64,000 nt of DNA from Anammoximicrobium sp964409865 (GTDB taxonomy: Bacteria > Planctomycetota > Planctomycetia > Pirellulales > Pirellulaceae). The DNA lies in assembly GCA_964409865.1 (NCBI GenBank), contig CAYPGE010000003.1:5540-69539 (forward strand). Reading direction: 5' to 3'. The notes under the pieces are model-generated. The model was given only the letters and a program-made list of their open reading frames with translations, did no database searches and was not told the origin of the DNA. The position numbers and the translations under genes were made by a program. Positions 11,001 through 18,200 of the stretch are shown here, piece by piece (position 1 is the first letter of the stretch; each line of letters opens with the position of its first letter).

Positions 11001-12927
11001 CCGTCTCGGTGGCCTCGACCACGTCGTCGTTCAGCACGGAGACATCGATATCGGCAGTGGTTGTCCCGGCGGGGATGGTCACCGAACCGCTGAGCGGAGT
11101 GTAGTCGCTGCCGGCGCCCGCGGTCGCCGTTCCGCCGACCGTGTAGCTGAGCACGGTGTCGGCCGAACTGGCTTTCATCTGCGTCACGCGGAACTTGCCG
11201 TTGGTGGGCGCAGCGGTCTCGGCCCCGTCGTTGACCCTGGCGATGGAGACGGTGGCCGTATCGTCGTCGGTAATCGAGACCGCGGCCGTCTGGTTGGCCG
11301 TAGCGAGGCTGATGTCTGCGTTGCCGCTGGAGATGCCAGTCAGCGCCACGATCACCGTCTCGGTTCCTTCCACGATGTTGTCATTGAAGACCTGCACGTC
11401 GATGTCCGCTGTGGTGGCCCCGGCCGGAATCGTCACCGTGCCGCTGAGCGCCGCGTAGTCGTTCCCCGCCCCCGGCGTCGCGGTGCCGTTGACGGTGTAA
11501 GCGACCGCGGTCGCCGTCGAACTGGCCTTGGTCTGCGTTACGCGGAACTTGCCGCCGGCGGGCGTCGTCGCTTCAGCACCGTCGGCCACCCTGGCGATCG
11601 ACACGGTGGCCGTGTCATCGTCGGTGATGTTCACGGACGCGGAGTTGGGCGTGCCGACGGTGACGCTCGCACGGTTGGCTCCCGTCAACGTCAGGGTCAC
11701 GGTCTCGATGGGCTCCACCACCTCATCGCTCAGCACGTCGACGACGATCGTGGCCGACGAGGCGCCGGCGGGAATGGTCGCGCTGCCGCTGAAGGCCGTA
11801 TAATCCGCACCCGGCGTGGCGTTGCCGGCGATCGTGTAGTTGACCACGATTCCCGCGGGGGGCGCCAGTTTGCCGCCGGCCAGGGTCACGGTGAACAGAC
11901 CGTCATCCGTGCCGGGCTCGCTGCCGCTGGCGTCCGTGGCCACGATCGAGACGGTGGTCGCATCGTCATCCGTATTGGTGACGGAGACATCGTCCGGGTT
12001 CTTGCCGCTGTAATTCGCATCGGTGCTGACGGCGGGGGCCGTCACGATGGTGTAGCCGACGGGCCCGTCGATCACGTCGTCGTTGACGCCGGTGACCGTC
12101 ACGTGCTGCGCGACGTTCCAGTTCGCCGTGGTGAAGGTCAGGCTGGCGGGCGAGACGGTGCCCTCCGTGAGATCGCTGGAGGCCAACCCGATCGTCACGC
12201 TGGCGGTGGGTAGCTTCGTGAGGACCACTTCGAAGGACGCCGTGCCTCCGGCTTCCGTCGTCGTCAGGCCGGAAGTGGGGGTGACACGGATTCCGCCGCT
12301 GAGGATTTCGATCGAGTTCTGGAAGTTGATCTCGCCGGCGGGCACGATCAAATGGTCGTCGAAGAACTCAACCCAGTGCAACGGACTGTCGGCGGCGGTG
12401 GCGGTGAACGTCAAGGTTCCGGGAGCCGCCGCGGTCCAGGGTTGATTGGACTGGAACAGCAGGCAGTCGCGGCCTCTCGGATCGGGCGCCACTTGGTCAA
12501 AGTCTAACCCTCCAACTTCGTCGATCAGCCCCGAGTCCAGCACGGTCCCCGACGAGAATGCGCGATATTCGCCGGGATCGAGCGTCTTGTCCGCGGGAAG
12601 CGTCACAAGACTCGGATCGAAATTGACGTCGAAGTAGGCTTGGAAAACCCCGGTGGGACTGCTGCGAGCGTCTCGCACGTACGCTTTCACCAGAAACGGG
12701 TCGCCCACTTGCAGCGAGGTGAGAGGCTGGCCGCCAAGATCGGTGAATGCGAATTTCACATCCAGGTCCCCGGCGAGGAGTCGGCGGTCCTCCAACGGCT
12801 CGAAGACGAGACTGCGTGCGCGCCGCGTTGATTTTCGCCGGACTCGCTCAATGGGCTGCTGCGACTGGAGCCCCACCGCGCGGGCCGATGAGCCACGGTC
12901 AGACCGACGCCTTTTTCCTCTTACCAT
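2041..12927 (-). CDS. Giant exported Calx-beta repeat protein with LEPR-XLL motif and cohesin-like N-terminal domain
   Basis: This 3,628-residue protein starts at ATG 12927 behind GAGGT at 6 nt spacing. Order of parts: basic leader; LEPR-XLL motif FEPLEDRRLLAG (residues ~42-53); cohesin-like beta domain (~55-205); one divergent repeat with VTVTGVNDD (~215-320); then 25 Calx-beta-like modules of about 118 residues, counted by eye, running to ~3265. After these come one SdrD B-like domain (SISGVVWIDANNDRQQ..., ~3268-3385) and an Ala/Ser/Glu-rich tail. The modules fall into subtypes: 14 of type A (DGAEAATPTNGKFRVTQTKAS), 9 of type B (SEPGTDDGxFTVTLAGGK) and 2 divergent ones. Calx-beta folds bind calcium through acidic loops, and each module ends in the expected DDD. 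The protein is inferred to be a rigid calcium-stabilised surface rod. No catalytic domain was seen. Confidence 0.9.
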   Translation of the reverse strand: MVRGKRRRSDRGSSARAVGLQSQQPIERVRRKSTRRARSLVFEPLEDRRLLAGDLDVKFAFTDLGGQPLTSLQVGDPFLVKAYVRDARSSPTGVFQAYFDVNFDPSLVTLPADKTLDPGEYRAFSSGTVLDSGLIDEVGGLDFDQVAPDPRGRDCLLFQSNQPWTAAAPGTLTFTATAADSPLHWVEFFDDHLIVPAGEINFQNSIEILSGGIRVTPTSGLTTTEAGGTASFEVVLTKLPTASVTIGLASSDLTEGTVSPASLTFTTANWNVAQHVTVTGVNDDVIDGPVGYTIVTAPAVSTDANYSGKNPDDVSVTNTDDDATTVSIVATDASGSEPGTDDGLFTVTLAGGKLAPPAGIVVNYTIAGNATPGADYTAFSGSATIPAGASSATIVVDVLSDEVVEPIETVTLTLTGANRASVTVGTPNSASVNITDDDTATVSIARVADGAEATTPAGGKFRVTQTKASSTATAVAYTVNGTATPGAGNDYAALSGTVTIPAGATTADIDVQVFNDNIVEGTETVIVALTGISSGNADISLATANQTAAVSITDDDTATVSIARVNDGAETAAPTNGKFRVTQMKASSADTVLSYTVGGTATAGAGSDYTPLSGSVTIPAGTTTADIDVSVLNDDVVEATETVIVTLGGITSSSPGVTVNESNKTATVSITDDDTATVSIGKVNDGAEAATPTAGKFRVTQTKVSSTDTVLSYTVSGTATPGAGNDYSPLSGTVTIPAGVTTADIDVPVLDDDLVESNETVIVTLSGITSGDPQIAIDNGNKTATVWIADDDTALVSIAKVNDGAEAATPTNGRFRVTQTKASATATVLSYTVGGTATPGAGNDYAALSGTVTIAAGTTTADINVSVFNDNVVEGPETVIVTLSAVTGGDPDITIDAAKASDTVTIADDDTATVSLIKVNDGAEAATPTNGKFRVTQTKVSAAATVLSYTVTGTATPGAGNDYTPLSGSVTIPAGATTADIDVLVLNDNVVEATETVMVTLSGVPSSSPGVSLNTANQTTTLSISDDDTATVSIDKVNDGAEAAAPVAGKFRLTQTKPSSTDTVLNYSIGGTATPGAGNDYAALSGTVAIPAGATTADIDVLVLDDSLVEGAETVIVTLTEITSGDPQVTIDNANQTDTVSIADDDIALVSIARVTDGAEAAVPVAGKFRVTQTKASATNTVVGYTIHGTATPGAGNDYLPLSGSVTILAGATTADIDVPVLNDDLVEGAETVIVTLGSVTSSAPGISVDNAAPTATVSIADDDTATVSIAKDSEGAEAATPTSGKFRLTQTKASATDTVIGYTVNGTATPGAGNDYVSLSGTVTIPAGAITADIDVTVLNDDVVEDTETVIVTLGSITSSSPGVSLDGGNQTAIVAITDDDTATVSVAAISDGAESPTPTDGKFRVTQTKASSTDTVISYALSGTATPGPGNDYVPLAGSVTVPAGQTTADIDVVVRDDNLVEIAETVVVTLDSITSGDPQIALGTANQTATVMISSDDAATISISGTAPLDEGDSGTRTLQFVVTLSAPVDVPVSVSYQTQDETAQDEQADGDYQSASGILEFSPGGDLTQTIAVDVYGDAVVEPDETLLVVLSNVIAGTPVRDVTLDLAQAVGTIVDDDAARLTIEVNQHAEEDASHGVFTITTNKQLSQPVTVFLAVSGTAAPDTDYVALGASVTFPANADTLSIPVTVLSDDIIEGDETVIVQILNTSDPAARPGEPEAATLTIADNDTATVSITASDPAGSEPSADDAQLTVALDHGLAPPGGLEVSFSVNGTATSGSDYVALGGSVTIPAGQSSATIPVDVLDDSVVELTETVIVTLTGTNNLGATIDPANHTATVSIADEDTATVSIEKVHDGVETATPGHGKFRVTLTKFSATDTVLSYTVTGTALPGAGNDYVTLSGTVTIMAGDATADIEVAVLDDDVVEDTETVMITLEAITSGDEDISIDSQNATAQIGISDEDAATLSIARIEDGAEGAVTTSGRFRVTQTKPSSTDTVLSYTVAGSASPGVGNDYTLLSGTVTIAAGSLTADIEVVVLDDSLVEDNETAVVTLAGITSGDPQIAIGETSRTATLIIADDDKATVSIAKVDDGVEDHVPTNGKFRVTQTLPSATDTVVSYMVSGTATPDDDYTPLSGSVTIPARATTVDLDIVVLNDDWVEGGETVIVTLNAVTSGDPDVDIDDVDNSATLLISDDDTAIVSVEKVADGAEAATPAHGTFRVVQTRASAADTVLSYTVSGTATPGDGNDYTPLSGTVTIAAGSLTADIDVAVLDDDLVEGTETVIVTLTGITSVLPGVAIDITSPYAYLDILDDDEAAVSIARINDGAEGAVPTNGRFLVTQTKPSDTDTVLTYLVTGTATPGAGEDYTPLVGTLTIAAGQTSAEIVLPVLNDLLVEETETVIVTLSAIASGDPDVSIDPTNKTATVSILDEIASVSIEASDATAGEPGADEGQFLVTLTGGRQAPPGGIQVNYTVSGSATPGADYAALSGVATIPSGQSSVSIPVVVLDDNVVELPETVVVTLNGVDHPNIAIETAANQAIVTIDDDDPTTVSIVDSDPSGSEPGTDDGEFTVTLNGGKIAPAGGVTVSYTVSGTATGEADYTALTGTVTIPAGQSSITIPIDVLDDNIVERPETVILTLSGTNHPAVIVQAAADTATVTIHDGTGEDADATTVSIAASDATGSEPGEDDGGFTVSLAGDKIAPDEGITVTYEVSGTATPGSDYTALTGMVTIPAGQSSATILVEVLNDDIVELPETVIITLTGTDHPGVTIAATENSAIVTISDDIEPGSDATTVSITATDPVGSEPGADNGLFTVTLAGGKLAPTGGITVNYTVSGSATAGSDYTSLTGTVTIPAGASSATILVDVLDDDIVEAAETVIVTLTSTDHAAVTVNSANNTATATINDDDPTTVSIAASDATASEPGTDDGAFTVTLAGGKIAPTGGIAVTYTVAGTATAGADYTTLTGTVTIPAGQSSATILGDVLDDNVVEVPETVIVTLTGTNHSGATIHATNNTATVTIDSSDDNTTVSISSPDATGREPGTDGAQLTVTLANSKVAPTGGIVVNYNTSGTATAGSDYTALPGTVTIPAGASSATIAVSVLDDNVVESAETVIVTLTGTNHAGATIAAINNSATVTIEDNDPTTVSISASDANAGEPGDNGQFTVTLDNGKVAPTGGIVVNYTTAGTATAGSDYTSLPGTVTILAGQPSATIPVNVIDDTTADEPAETVVVTLTSANHASVSISTSSPSATVTIAADDLRNASISGVVWIDANNDRQQQKNTSGSPLEPGIPGVIVRLTGTARDGSTLTLQAMTDDDGAYRFYDLPAGTYDVREEHPAAWIDGQEMLASSTANDTYSNIVLTPGQHAVDYSFGERTLQPQFVSKRQFLASTPATDVYLRELNALAKQRAGDAAGAQAIRDASIPSDVSAGSTAAAAASAQVTAPESHAADTAGEGEAAQTNAEAADTSAKAPPAEGEGTPTPAVSSGSNVAVAFRTDSRPAATPPASEALDVRRSIPSAASTKPAAESAAFQTGEQSACEEIIDFLGLQGSSHSQNAQQDNRAAAADRGASSTLKGSQPAAQLCHASVSAETPARKTGDDPETAARVDLIFAEDAWLDAL
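3140..5617 (-). repeat. Run of seven type B Calx-beta modules
   Basis: Seven consecutive modules of ~348-357 nt inside the giant gene have the signature TTVSIxASDxxGSEPGxDDG followed by TPAGxDYTAL-like and TIPAGQSSATI strands. Boundaries are approximate. The run sits at the C-terminal end of the rod. Two further type B modules lie singly at residues ~323-437 and between the two type A runs. Confidence 0.85.
5618..7381 (-). repeat. Second run of type A Calx-beta modules (five copies)
   Basis: Five modules carry the signature DGxExxxPxxGxFRVTQTxxS and a 'DTVLSYTV' strand. They lie between one type B module on the N-terminal side and the seven-copy type B run on the C-terminal side. Boundaries were estimated from the repeated VSI and DDD landmarks. 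Confidence 0.8.
8428..11613 (-). repeat. First run of type A Calx-beta modules (nine copies, 354-bp period)
   Basis: Nine head-to-tail modules recur at 354 bp (118 codons), with almost no length variation between units. The constant period shows in landmarks of the opposite strand that recur at 9032, 9386, 9740, 10094, 10448, 10802 and 11156. Such regularity indicates recent tandem duplication or gene conversion within this run, compared with the looser spacing elsewhere in the gene. Confidence 0.88.
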
Positions 12928-12981
12928 GAACGAACCTCTGCACCATTACTGAAGACGAGAAGCGCACTGCGCTAATCTAGC

Positions 12982-13013
12982 ACCCGTTGACCCGCCGAGT
13001 GCGGGTTCCGGGT
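12982..13013 (-). other. Nested hairpin upstream of the giant Calx-beta gene
   Basis: On either strand ACCCG..ACCCGC, a 5-nt loop, then GCGGGT..CGGGT form a nested stem of about 11 pairs with small internal bulges. It lies 55-86 nt upstream of the start codon at 12927. No run of T follows, so it is more likely a 5'-UTR structure or protein site than an intrinsic terminator. The rest of 12928-13209 shows no gene that I could support. Confidence 0.4.
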
Positions 13014-13209
13014 TGGGAATCAACGCAACGGAAAGCTGATACGGCCGTCAAACTCGATGTTAGCCGTGATTTTCGGATGCGGCAAGAATTTGGCTCGTTT
13101 CGAGATGGTTCTCGATCGCCAGCTGGTAGCAGATGTGAGGATTTGAGGGGAGAGGAGAAGAGTAGCGATCATCGGGGCTACGAGGTGTTCGCTGCCGTGA
13201 TCCAGACAG

Positions 13210-13248
13210 AAAAAGGGCCGCAGCCCCATGCGAGCTTGCGGCCCCTTT
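13210..13248 (-). terminator. Intrinsic terminator of the beta-solenoid-like gene
   Basis: On the minus strand GGGGCCGCA pairs with TGCGGCCC across a loop of about 15 nt, and the 3' arm runs straight into TTTTTC. It lies ~70 nt past the stop at 13319, oriented to end that transcript before it reaches the giant gene downstream. Confidence 0.75.
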
Positions 13249-13318
13249 GCTCACGCCGTCTCGATCAAGACCGGCCGGTCAAACGGTACTTTCGCGCACA
13301 ACGGCCGGTCAGTCAGAC

Positions 13319-14920
13319 TCAAGGCCCGATTTCCCAGTTGATCAGTTGGACGGTTCCACCGCTGAAGATCACATCCACCGAGGCCTGCAGTTCGTCCTGG
13401 TCGGCCAGATTGAAGAACAAATCGAGGTCGAGGATCGCATCACCGAGGATTTCAACGTGCTCCATGACCAACAAGTCATTGAGGTCACCGAGCCAGATCT
13501 TGGGAAGCATGACCACCTGACGGTCGCTGGTCGAGCTTCCCTTGATGGTCACGACGTCCATTTGGTTTCCGGTGGAAATCAAGAGTCCTTGGATGGGCTC
13601 GTTCTGCTGCAGCAGCACCGAATTGTTGCCATTGAAGAGCTTGAATTCGACGTAGCCCGTAATATTGCTCTCGGTCACCTGCACGACATCACTTCCATCG
13701 TCGCCCCAGACGGTGAGCCCCATGCTCCCCGGCAGGCAGCAGCCGATCACGCTGGCGTAGATGGTCGTGGTGCTTCCGTAGAGGTTCGGGGCCTGCGGCA
13801 TGTCTGTGTAATCGTGGTCGATCAGCACACCAAAGGTCGCTGTGGAATTCTGCATATCAAACAGATCGACACCTGCGCCGTTCTGCAGAAGCAGAGACGG
13901 CGCCGGGTTGCCAGCAGGGGGACTGATGTCGCTTCCCAGCAAGCTGTTGGCTGACACCAGAACACGGCTATCCCCTCCGTCGTTGTTGATCCAGACCTTG
14001 CCGCGGACATTCGTGTTGTTGAACGTCACCAGATCGTCCAACTGCTGCAAAGCGGGGACGTCAATCGGATTCTCGCCGTTGATGATCGTCAGTTTCCCGT
14101 ACAACGTATTGCCCGTCGCGCCGGTCGACGTAAACGTGGTGCGGCTGCCGCCGCGACCGTTGGAGATGAACGTGCCCGCCGCGGTGGACTTGTCGATGGA
14201 CGAATCCTGAATATCGATGACGTCCAGGTCGGGACCGTTGATGATGGTGAGCTGTCGTTCAATGTGGACGCGTTGGAGCACGGTCGAGGTCGAGCCGCCT
14301 CCTCCTTGGGCACTGGTATTGTTGACCGTGACGGCCCCCTCGATCGTGGAATCAAAAACCGCGAGTTCCCCGCGGGCGTAGTTGGGGGGAGTTAGCTGGG
14401 AAAGCTTGACATCCAGATTGCCCTTCACCAAGACGTTCGTCAAGACGTTCTTCTTCGTCCCACATTCGTCGTTCGTGATCACCACGTCTCCGCGAACCAA
14501 CGCCGCACCAGCCTTGTGGCCTGCCGCAGACCCCGCCGGCGTTGCGCCCGTCAGTTCAAACGTGTCGTTCAACAGCCTCAATTGGACATCAATGCTCTGC
14601 ACTCCGTTGACGGTCGTCGAGAGCTTGAGCGAACCGTCTTCGCGCAGCAACGTGTTGTTCTTGGCGGTGATGATGAACTGGCCGACGGCGGCACCTTGCT
14701 TCACCTCGACCCAGTTGTCCGATGGGTTGTCTGCACCACCATCGACCAGGGGTTGGTCTCCGGTCAACTGCAACGTGCCGCCGGAGAGTTCCACCAGGAC
14801 GACACCGGAAAGGACTTCTCGCCTCTCCAGGGGTTCCAGCAGCAGACGCCGCGACGCTTTGCGGCGCAGCTTCGTTCCTCGACTACTTGACTTCTTGCTT
14901 CGCGGACTGAGCCAAAACAT
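13319..14920 (-). CDS. Exported LEPR-XLL protein with beta-solenoid-like body
   Basis: I start this gene at ATG 14920, behind GAGGTG at 6 nt, giving 533 residues. The open frame continues further upstream, but that part overlaps the divergent promoter region and reads as unstructured, Cys/Arg-rich sequence. The N-terminus is a Ser/Lys/Arg-rich leader followed by the motif LLLEPLERREVLSG (residues ~26-39), which marks planctomycete exported proteins. The body has many short strands with regularly spaced N, D and G and hydrophobic triplets (VLVKGNLDV, LTIINGPDLDVIDIQDSSI, VWINNDGGDSRVLVSA). This resembles a right-handed beta-helix. No catalytic residues of pectate lyases were recognised. It has its own promoter (15108-15136) and terminator, so it is probably monocistronic. 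Confidence 0.75.
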   Translation of the reverse strand: MFWLSPRSKKSSSRGTKLRRKASRRLLLEPLERREVLSGVVLVELSGGTLQLTGDQPLVDGGADNPSDNWVEVKQGAAVGQFIITAKNNTLLREDGSLKLSTTVNGVQSIDVQLRLLNDTFELTGATPAGSAAGHKAGAALVRGDVVITNDECGTKKNVLTNVLVKGNLDVKLSQLTPPNYARGELAVFDSTIEGAVTVNNTSAQGGGGSTSTVLQRVHIERQLTIINGPDLDVIDIQDSSIDKSTAAGTFISNGRGGSRTTFTSTGATGNTLYGKLTIINGENPIDVPALQQLDDLVTFNNTNVRGKVWINNDGGDSRVLVSANSLLGSDISPPAGNPAPSLLLQNGAGVDLFDMQNSTATFGVLIDHDYTDMPQAPNLYGSTTTIYASVIGCCLPGSMGLTVWGDDGSDVVQVTESNITGYVEFKLFNGNNSVLLQQNEPIQGLLISTGNQMDVVTIKGSSTSDRQVVMLPKIWLGDLNDLLVMEHVEILGDAILDLDLFFNLADQDELQASVDVIFSGGTVQLINWEIGP

Positions 14921-15107
14921 GGTGTTCACCTCGCATCGAATCGGTGGTGGGTATCTCATCCGTAAGTGGATAAAACCAAACCCCTTTCCGTGCGATTTGG
15001 GGACTTTTTGCCGAGAACGTGCAACCGGCCTGCAAGGGTAGCCAAAGACGACGGATCGGATCGGGAAAAATCTATGGCTTTTTCCGGCTGTAACACCGAC
15101 AAATCTG

Positions 15108-15136
15108 GTTATAATTCGACCTATTGGCTCCGTCAA
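15108..15136 (-). promoter_or_regulatory. Sigma70-like promoter of the beta-solenoid-like gene
   Basis: On the minus strand TTGACG (15131-15136) and TATAAC (15108-15113) are separated by exactly 17 bp, predicting transcription from about 15100 and a 5' leader of ~180 nt before ATG 14920. The same bases include a perfect TATAAT on the plus strand at 15110-15115, facing the giant gene at 15297, but that one has no convincing -35 hexamer. The rest of 14921-15296 has no supported gene. Confidence 0.5.
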
Positions 15137-15296
15137 TTGTCTGGATGTTTTTTTTCTGAACTCGAAATGCCTCAATTTGGCGGGGCGATAGGTCGGGGAG
15201 CGGACGGAACGCTCCAGAACAGCGGGGAAGGAGCCGGTCGGATGCCTGACTTTGTGCAGCACGCCGCAACAGGTGCAATTCTTCCAGCAGGCAACT

Positions 15297-18200
15297 ATGT
15301 CCACGATGCATCGCCGTACCAGTTTCCGATCCGCGTCCCGGTATGATCGCAAGTCCCGACGGAGATCTCCGTTACCTGCCGTCCGCCCGATGCCATTCAC
15401 CCGGCGACTCGGCCTGGAACATCTGGAAGAGCGGCGTCTGTTGAACGCGGATTCTGTCACGCCTTTATACGTCGCCATGGCGGACCCTTCCGCCAGCCCC
15501 ACGAACCCCGGCTTGCTGATGCTGGTCGACGTCGATACGGGGCAGGTGGCTCCGTGGCACGCGCCGTTTTCCGACCTCCAGCAGCCGCAGCAAGGCTGGG
15601 ATCTTGAACCCACCGAAGGCTACAGCGGCCTGGCGTTCGCTGCGGACGGCAAGCTGTACGGCGCTTCGACGGCCGGAGCCGGCTCCGCAAGTCAATTGGT
15701 ACGCATCGACCCGCGCACGGGACAGCCGTTTGCGGCCCCGCGCTCGATCACTTCCGACGGCCAGCCGATCCGGGTCGGCGACTTGGCGACAGGACCCGCG
15801 ACGAACTCGCCGCTGTACGGCCTCGGTGACAGCGGCGGCACTGCCGGCCAACCGGGCTGCCTGTACAGCATCAACCCCGACTCCGGGGAAGCGACGCGGA
15901 TCGGGTTAGTTCCCAATGGACTCGCCGACGGCTTGGCCTGGGAACCGGACGGCACGGAGGACGGTACGTGGTATGCAACAGGAATCGATCAGACAGACAA
16001 CCAGCCCAAACTGTACGTCTGGCCAATGGGCGGAATGGGGCATTTCGTCGGACTCTCGGAGCGCATCGTCGGGCTCGATTTCCTCTCCGCTGCTTCTGCG
16101 GCGGCCACGCTCGTCGGCTCGACATCCACGGGCGAGTTGGTCAAGATCGACCCGGTCACCGGGCAGTTGACCGAGATTCCCATTGATCCTCCGTTGCGCG
16201 GCGTAGCGGGTGACGTGGCTTTCCAGCCGGAATTGCAGGCCGGAACGCTCGACGTTTTCTATCAAGAGCATTTCGAGACGGGAGACGGCGGATACATCGC
16301 AGACAACACCGGTCGACAGTCGCCCGGCATGTGGCATTTTTCGGTCGGTCGCAGCAGCGATGGGCTCATCAACCATACCCCAATTCACAATTGGTACTAC
16401 GGCGCTTTCGAGACATCCACCGGCGGCGGGCACTATTTCAATCACCTTGACCACCGGGGTGTGCTCCATTCGCCCTGGATCCCAATTCCCACCTGTAGCG
16501 AAACGACGGCCAGTTTCAGTTACCTGCTCGACACGCGTGAATCTGTCGAGGTCGATTGGGTTGAGGTCCAGATCGACGACGGCACTTCGATCACCACGGC
16601 CTTGAGCCGCCGGGACGGCACGCTGCCTGAAACCGGCAACCGCTGGCTGACCGCCACGATCGATCTTACCCAATACGCCGGAAAAGAGATCCAACTCAGG
16701 TTTGTCTTCGACACCGGCCCCGGACCGCCGATCGACCCCGAAGGCTGGTACGTGGACGACATCGTGGTGGCCGCCGTACGCCATGCCGTCTGCGGCTACA
16801 AGTGGCACGATGAGAACCACGATGGCATCTGGGACGCTGGTGAGCCAAGTCTGAACGGCTGGACGATCTACGCGGATTTGGACCGCGACGGCCAGTACGA
16901 TACGGGCACGGGCCTGTCGGGCCCCGGCGAGCCGGCCTTCGTCACCGCCAACGACGGCCGGCACGACGGGGCGTTCTGGTTGAATCTGGACCCTGGCGAC
17001 TACATTCTCCGTGAAGTACTGCCGGAGGGGTGGAAGCAGAGCTATCCGGGCGCACCAGATTTCGGACATCCCGTGACCGTGGTTTCCGGTGAACCCGTGG
17101 TGGGAGACTGGGAGCAGTCCGAGACGCCCAACTTCGGCAACTTCCAGCCGGACATCTGCGGCTACAAGTGGAACGACTTGGATCACGACCGCGTATGGGA
17201 CTCCCACGAGACGGGGGCGAATGGATGGACGATCTACCTGGATTTGGACGACGACAACGAACGAGATAACGACGAACCGTCCTTCGTAACAACGTACGAC
17301 GGAACGCATGACGGCGCGTTCTGGTTCACGGACTTGGCAGCGGGCACGTACACCATACGTGAAGAACTTCAGGATGGCTGGAAACAGAGTTTTCCCGGCA
17401 AGCCCGGCTTTGAACACACCGTCACGATCGATCCGCCCCAGGGCCAGCGAGCGGTCGGCCGCTGGGGTGTGACCGAACCGCCGAATTTTGGGAACTTCCA
17501 GCCGGACATCAGCGGTTACAAGTGGCACGACCTGAATCACGACGGCGTGTGGGACGCGGGCGAGCCGGGTTTGAACGGCTGGTCGATCTACCTGGACCTG
17601 AACGACGATAACCGGCTCAGTCCCGGCGAGCCGTCGTTTGGGACGCGATACGATGGCGAGCACAATGGGGCTTACTGGTTCACGGACTTGCCGGCCGGCA
17701 CCTACACGGTGCGGGAAGTCTTGCCGGACTGCTGGAAACAGAGTTACCCCGGCGGGCCGTCGTGGGAGCACATTGTCACGATCGATCCGCCGGCCGGGCT
17801 GCGGTCCGTAGGCAGTTGGGGTGCAGCCGAGGCGCCAAACTTCGGCGACTTCCAGCCGGACATCAGCGGCTACAAGTGGCACGACCTGAACCACGACGGG
17901 GTATGGGACCAAAACGAGCCGGGTCTGAACGGTCTGACGGTCTATCTGGACTTGGACAGCGACAACCATTTGAGTCCTGGCGAGCCAACGTTTGTCACGC
18001 GTTTCGACGGCCAGCACGATGGAGCATACTGGTTTACAGATCTCAATCCGGCGCAGACGTACGTGGTGCGGCAGGTACTGCCCGAAGACTGGAAGCAGAG
18101 CTACCCCAATGCGATCAGTTACGAGCACATGGTGACGGTGGGCACGTGCGGGCGATTCGGTCACACGGAGCCGCCGAACTTTGGGGATTTCCAGCCGGAC

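Noticed and set aside
3140..11613. Regular repeats considered as a CRISPR array or satellite
   Set aside because: Units are 354 bp, coding and in frame throughout, with no short identical repeats separated by unique spacers.
14921..15613. Upstream extension of the beta-solenoid-like gene to 15613
   Set aside because: The extra 231 codons overlap the divergent gene and its promoter, are Cys/Arg-rich, and would bury the LEPR-XLL motif; ATG 14920 has a good GAGGTG site.
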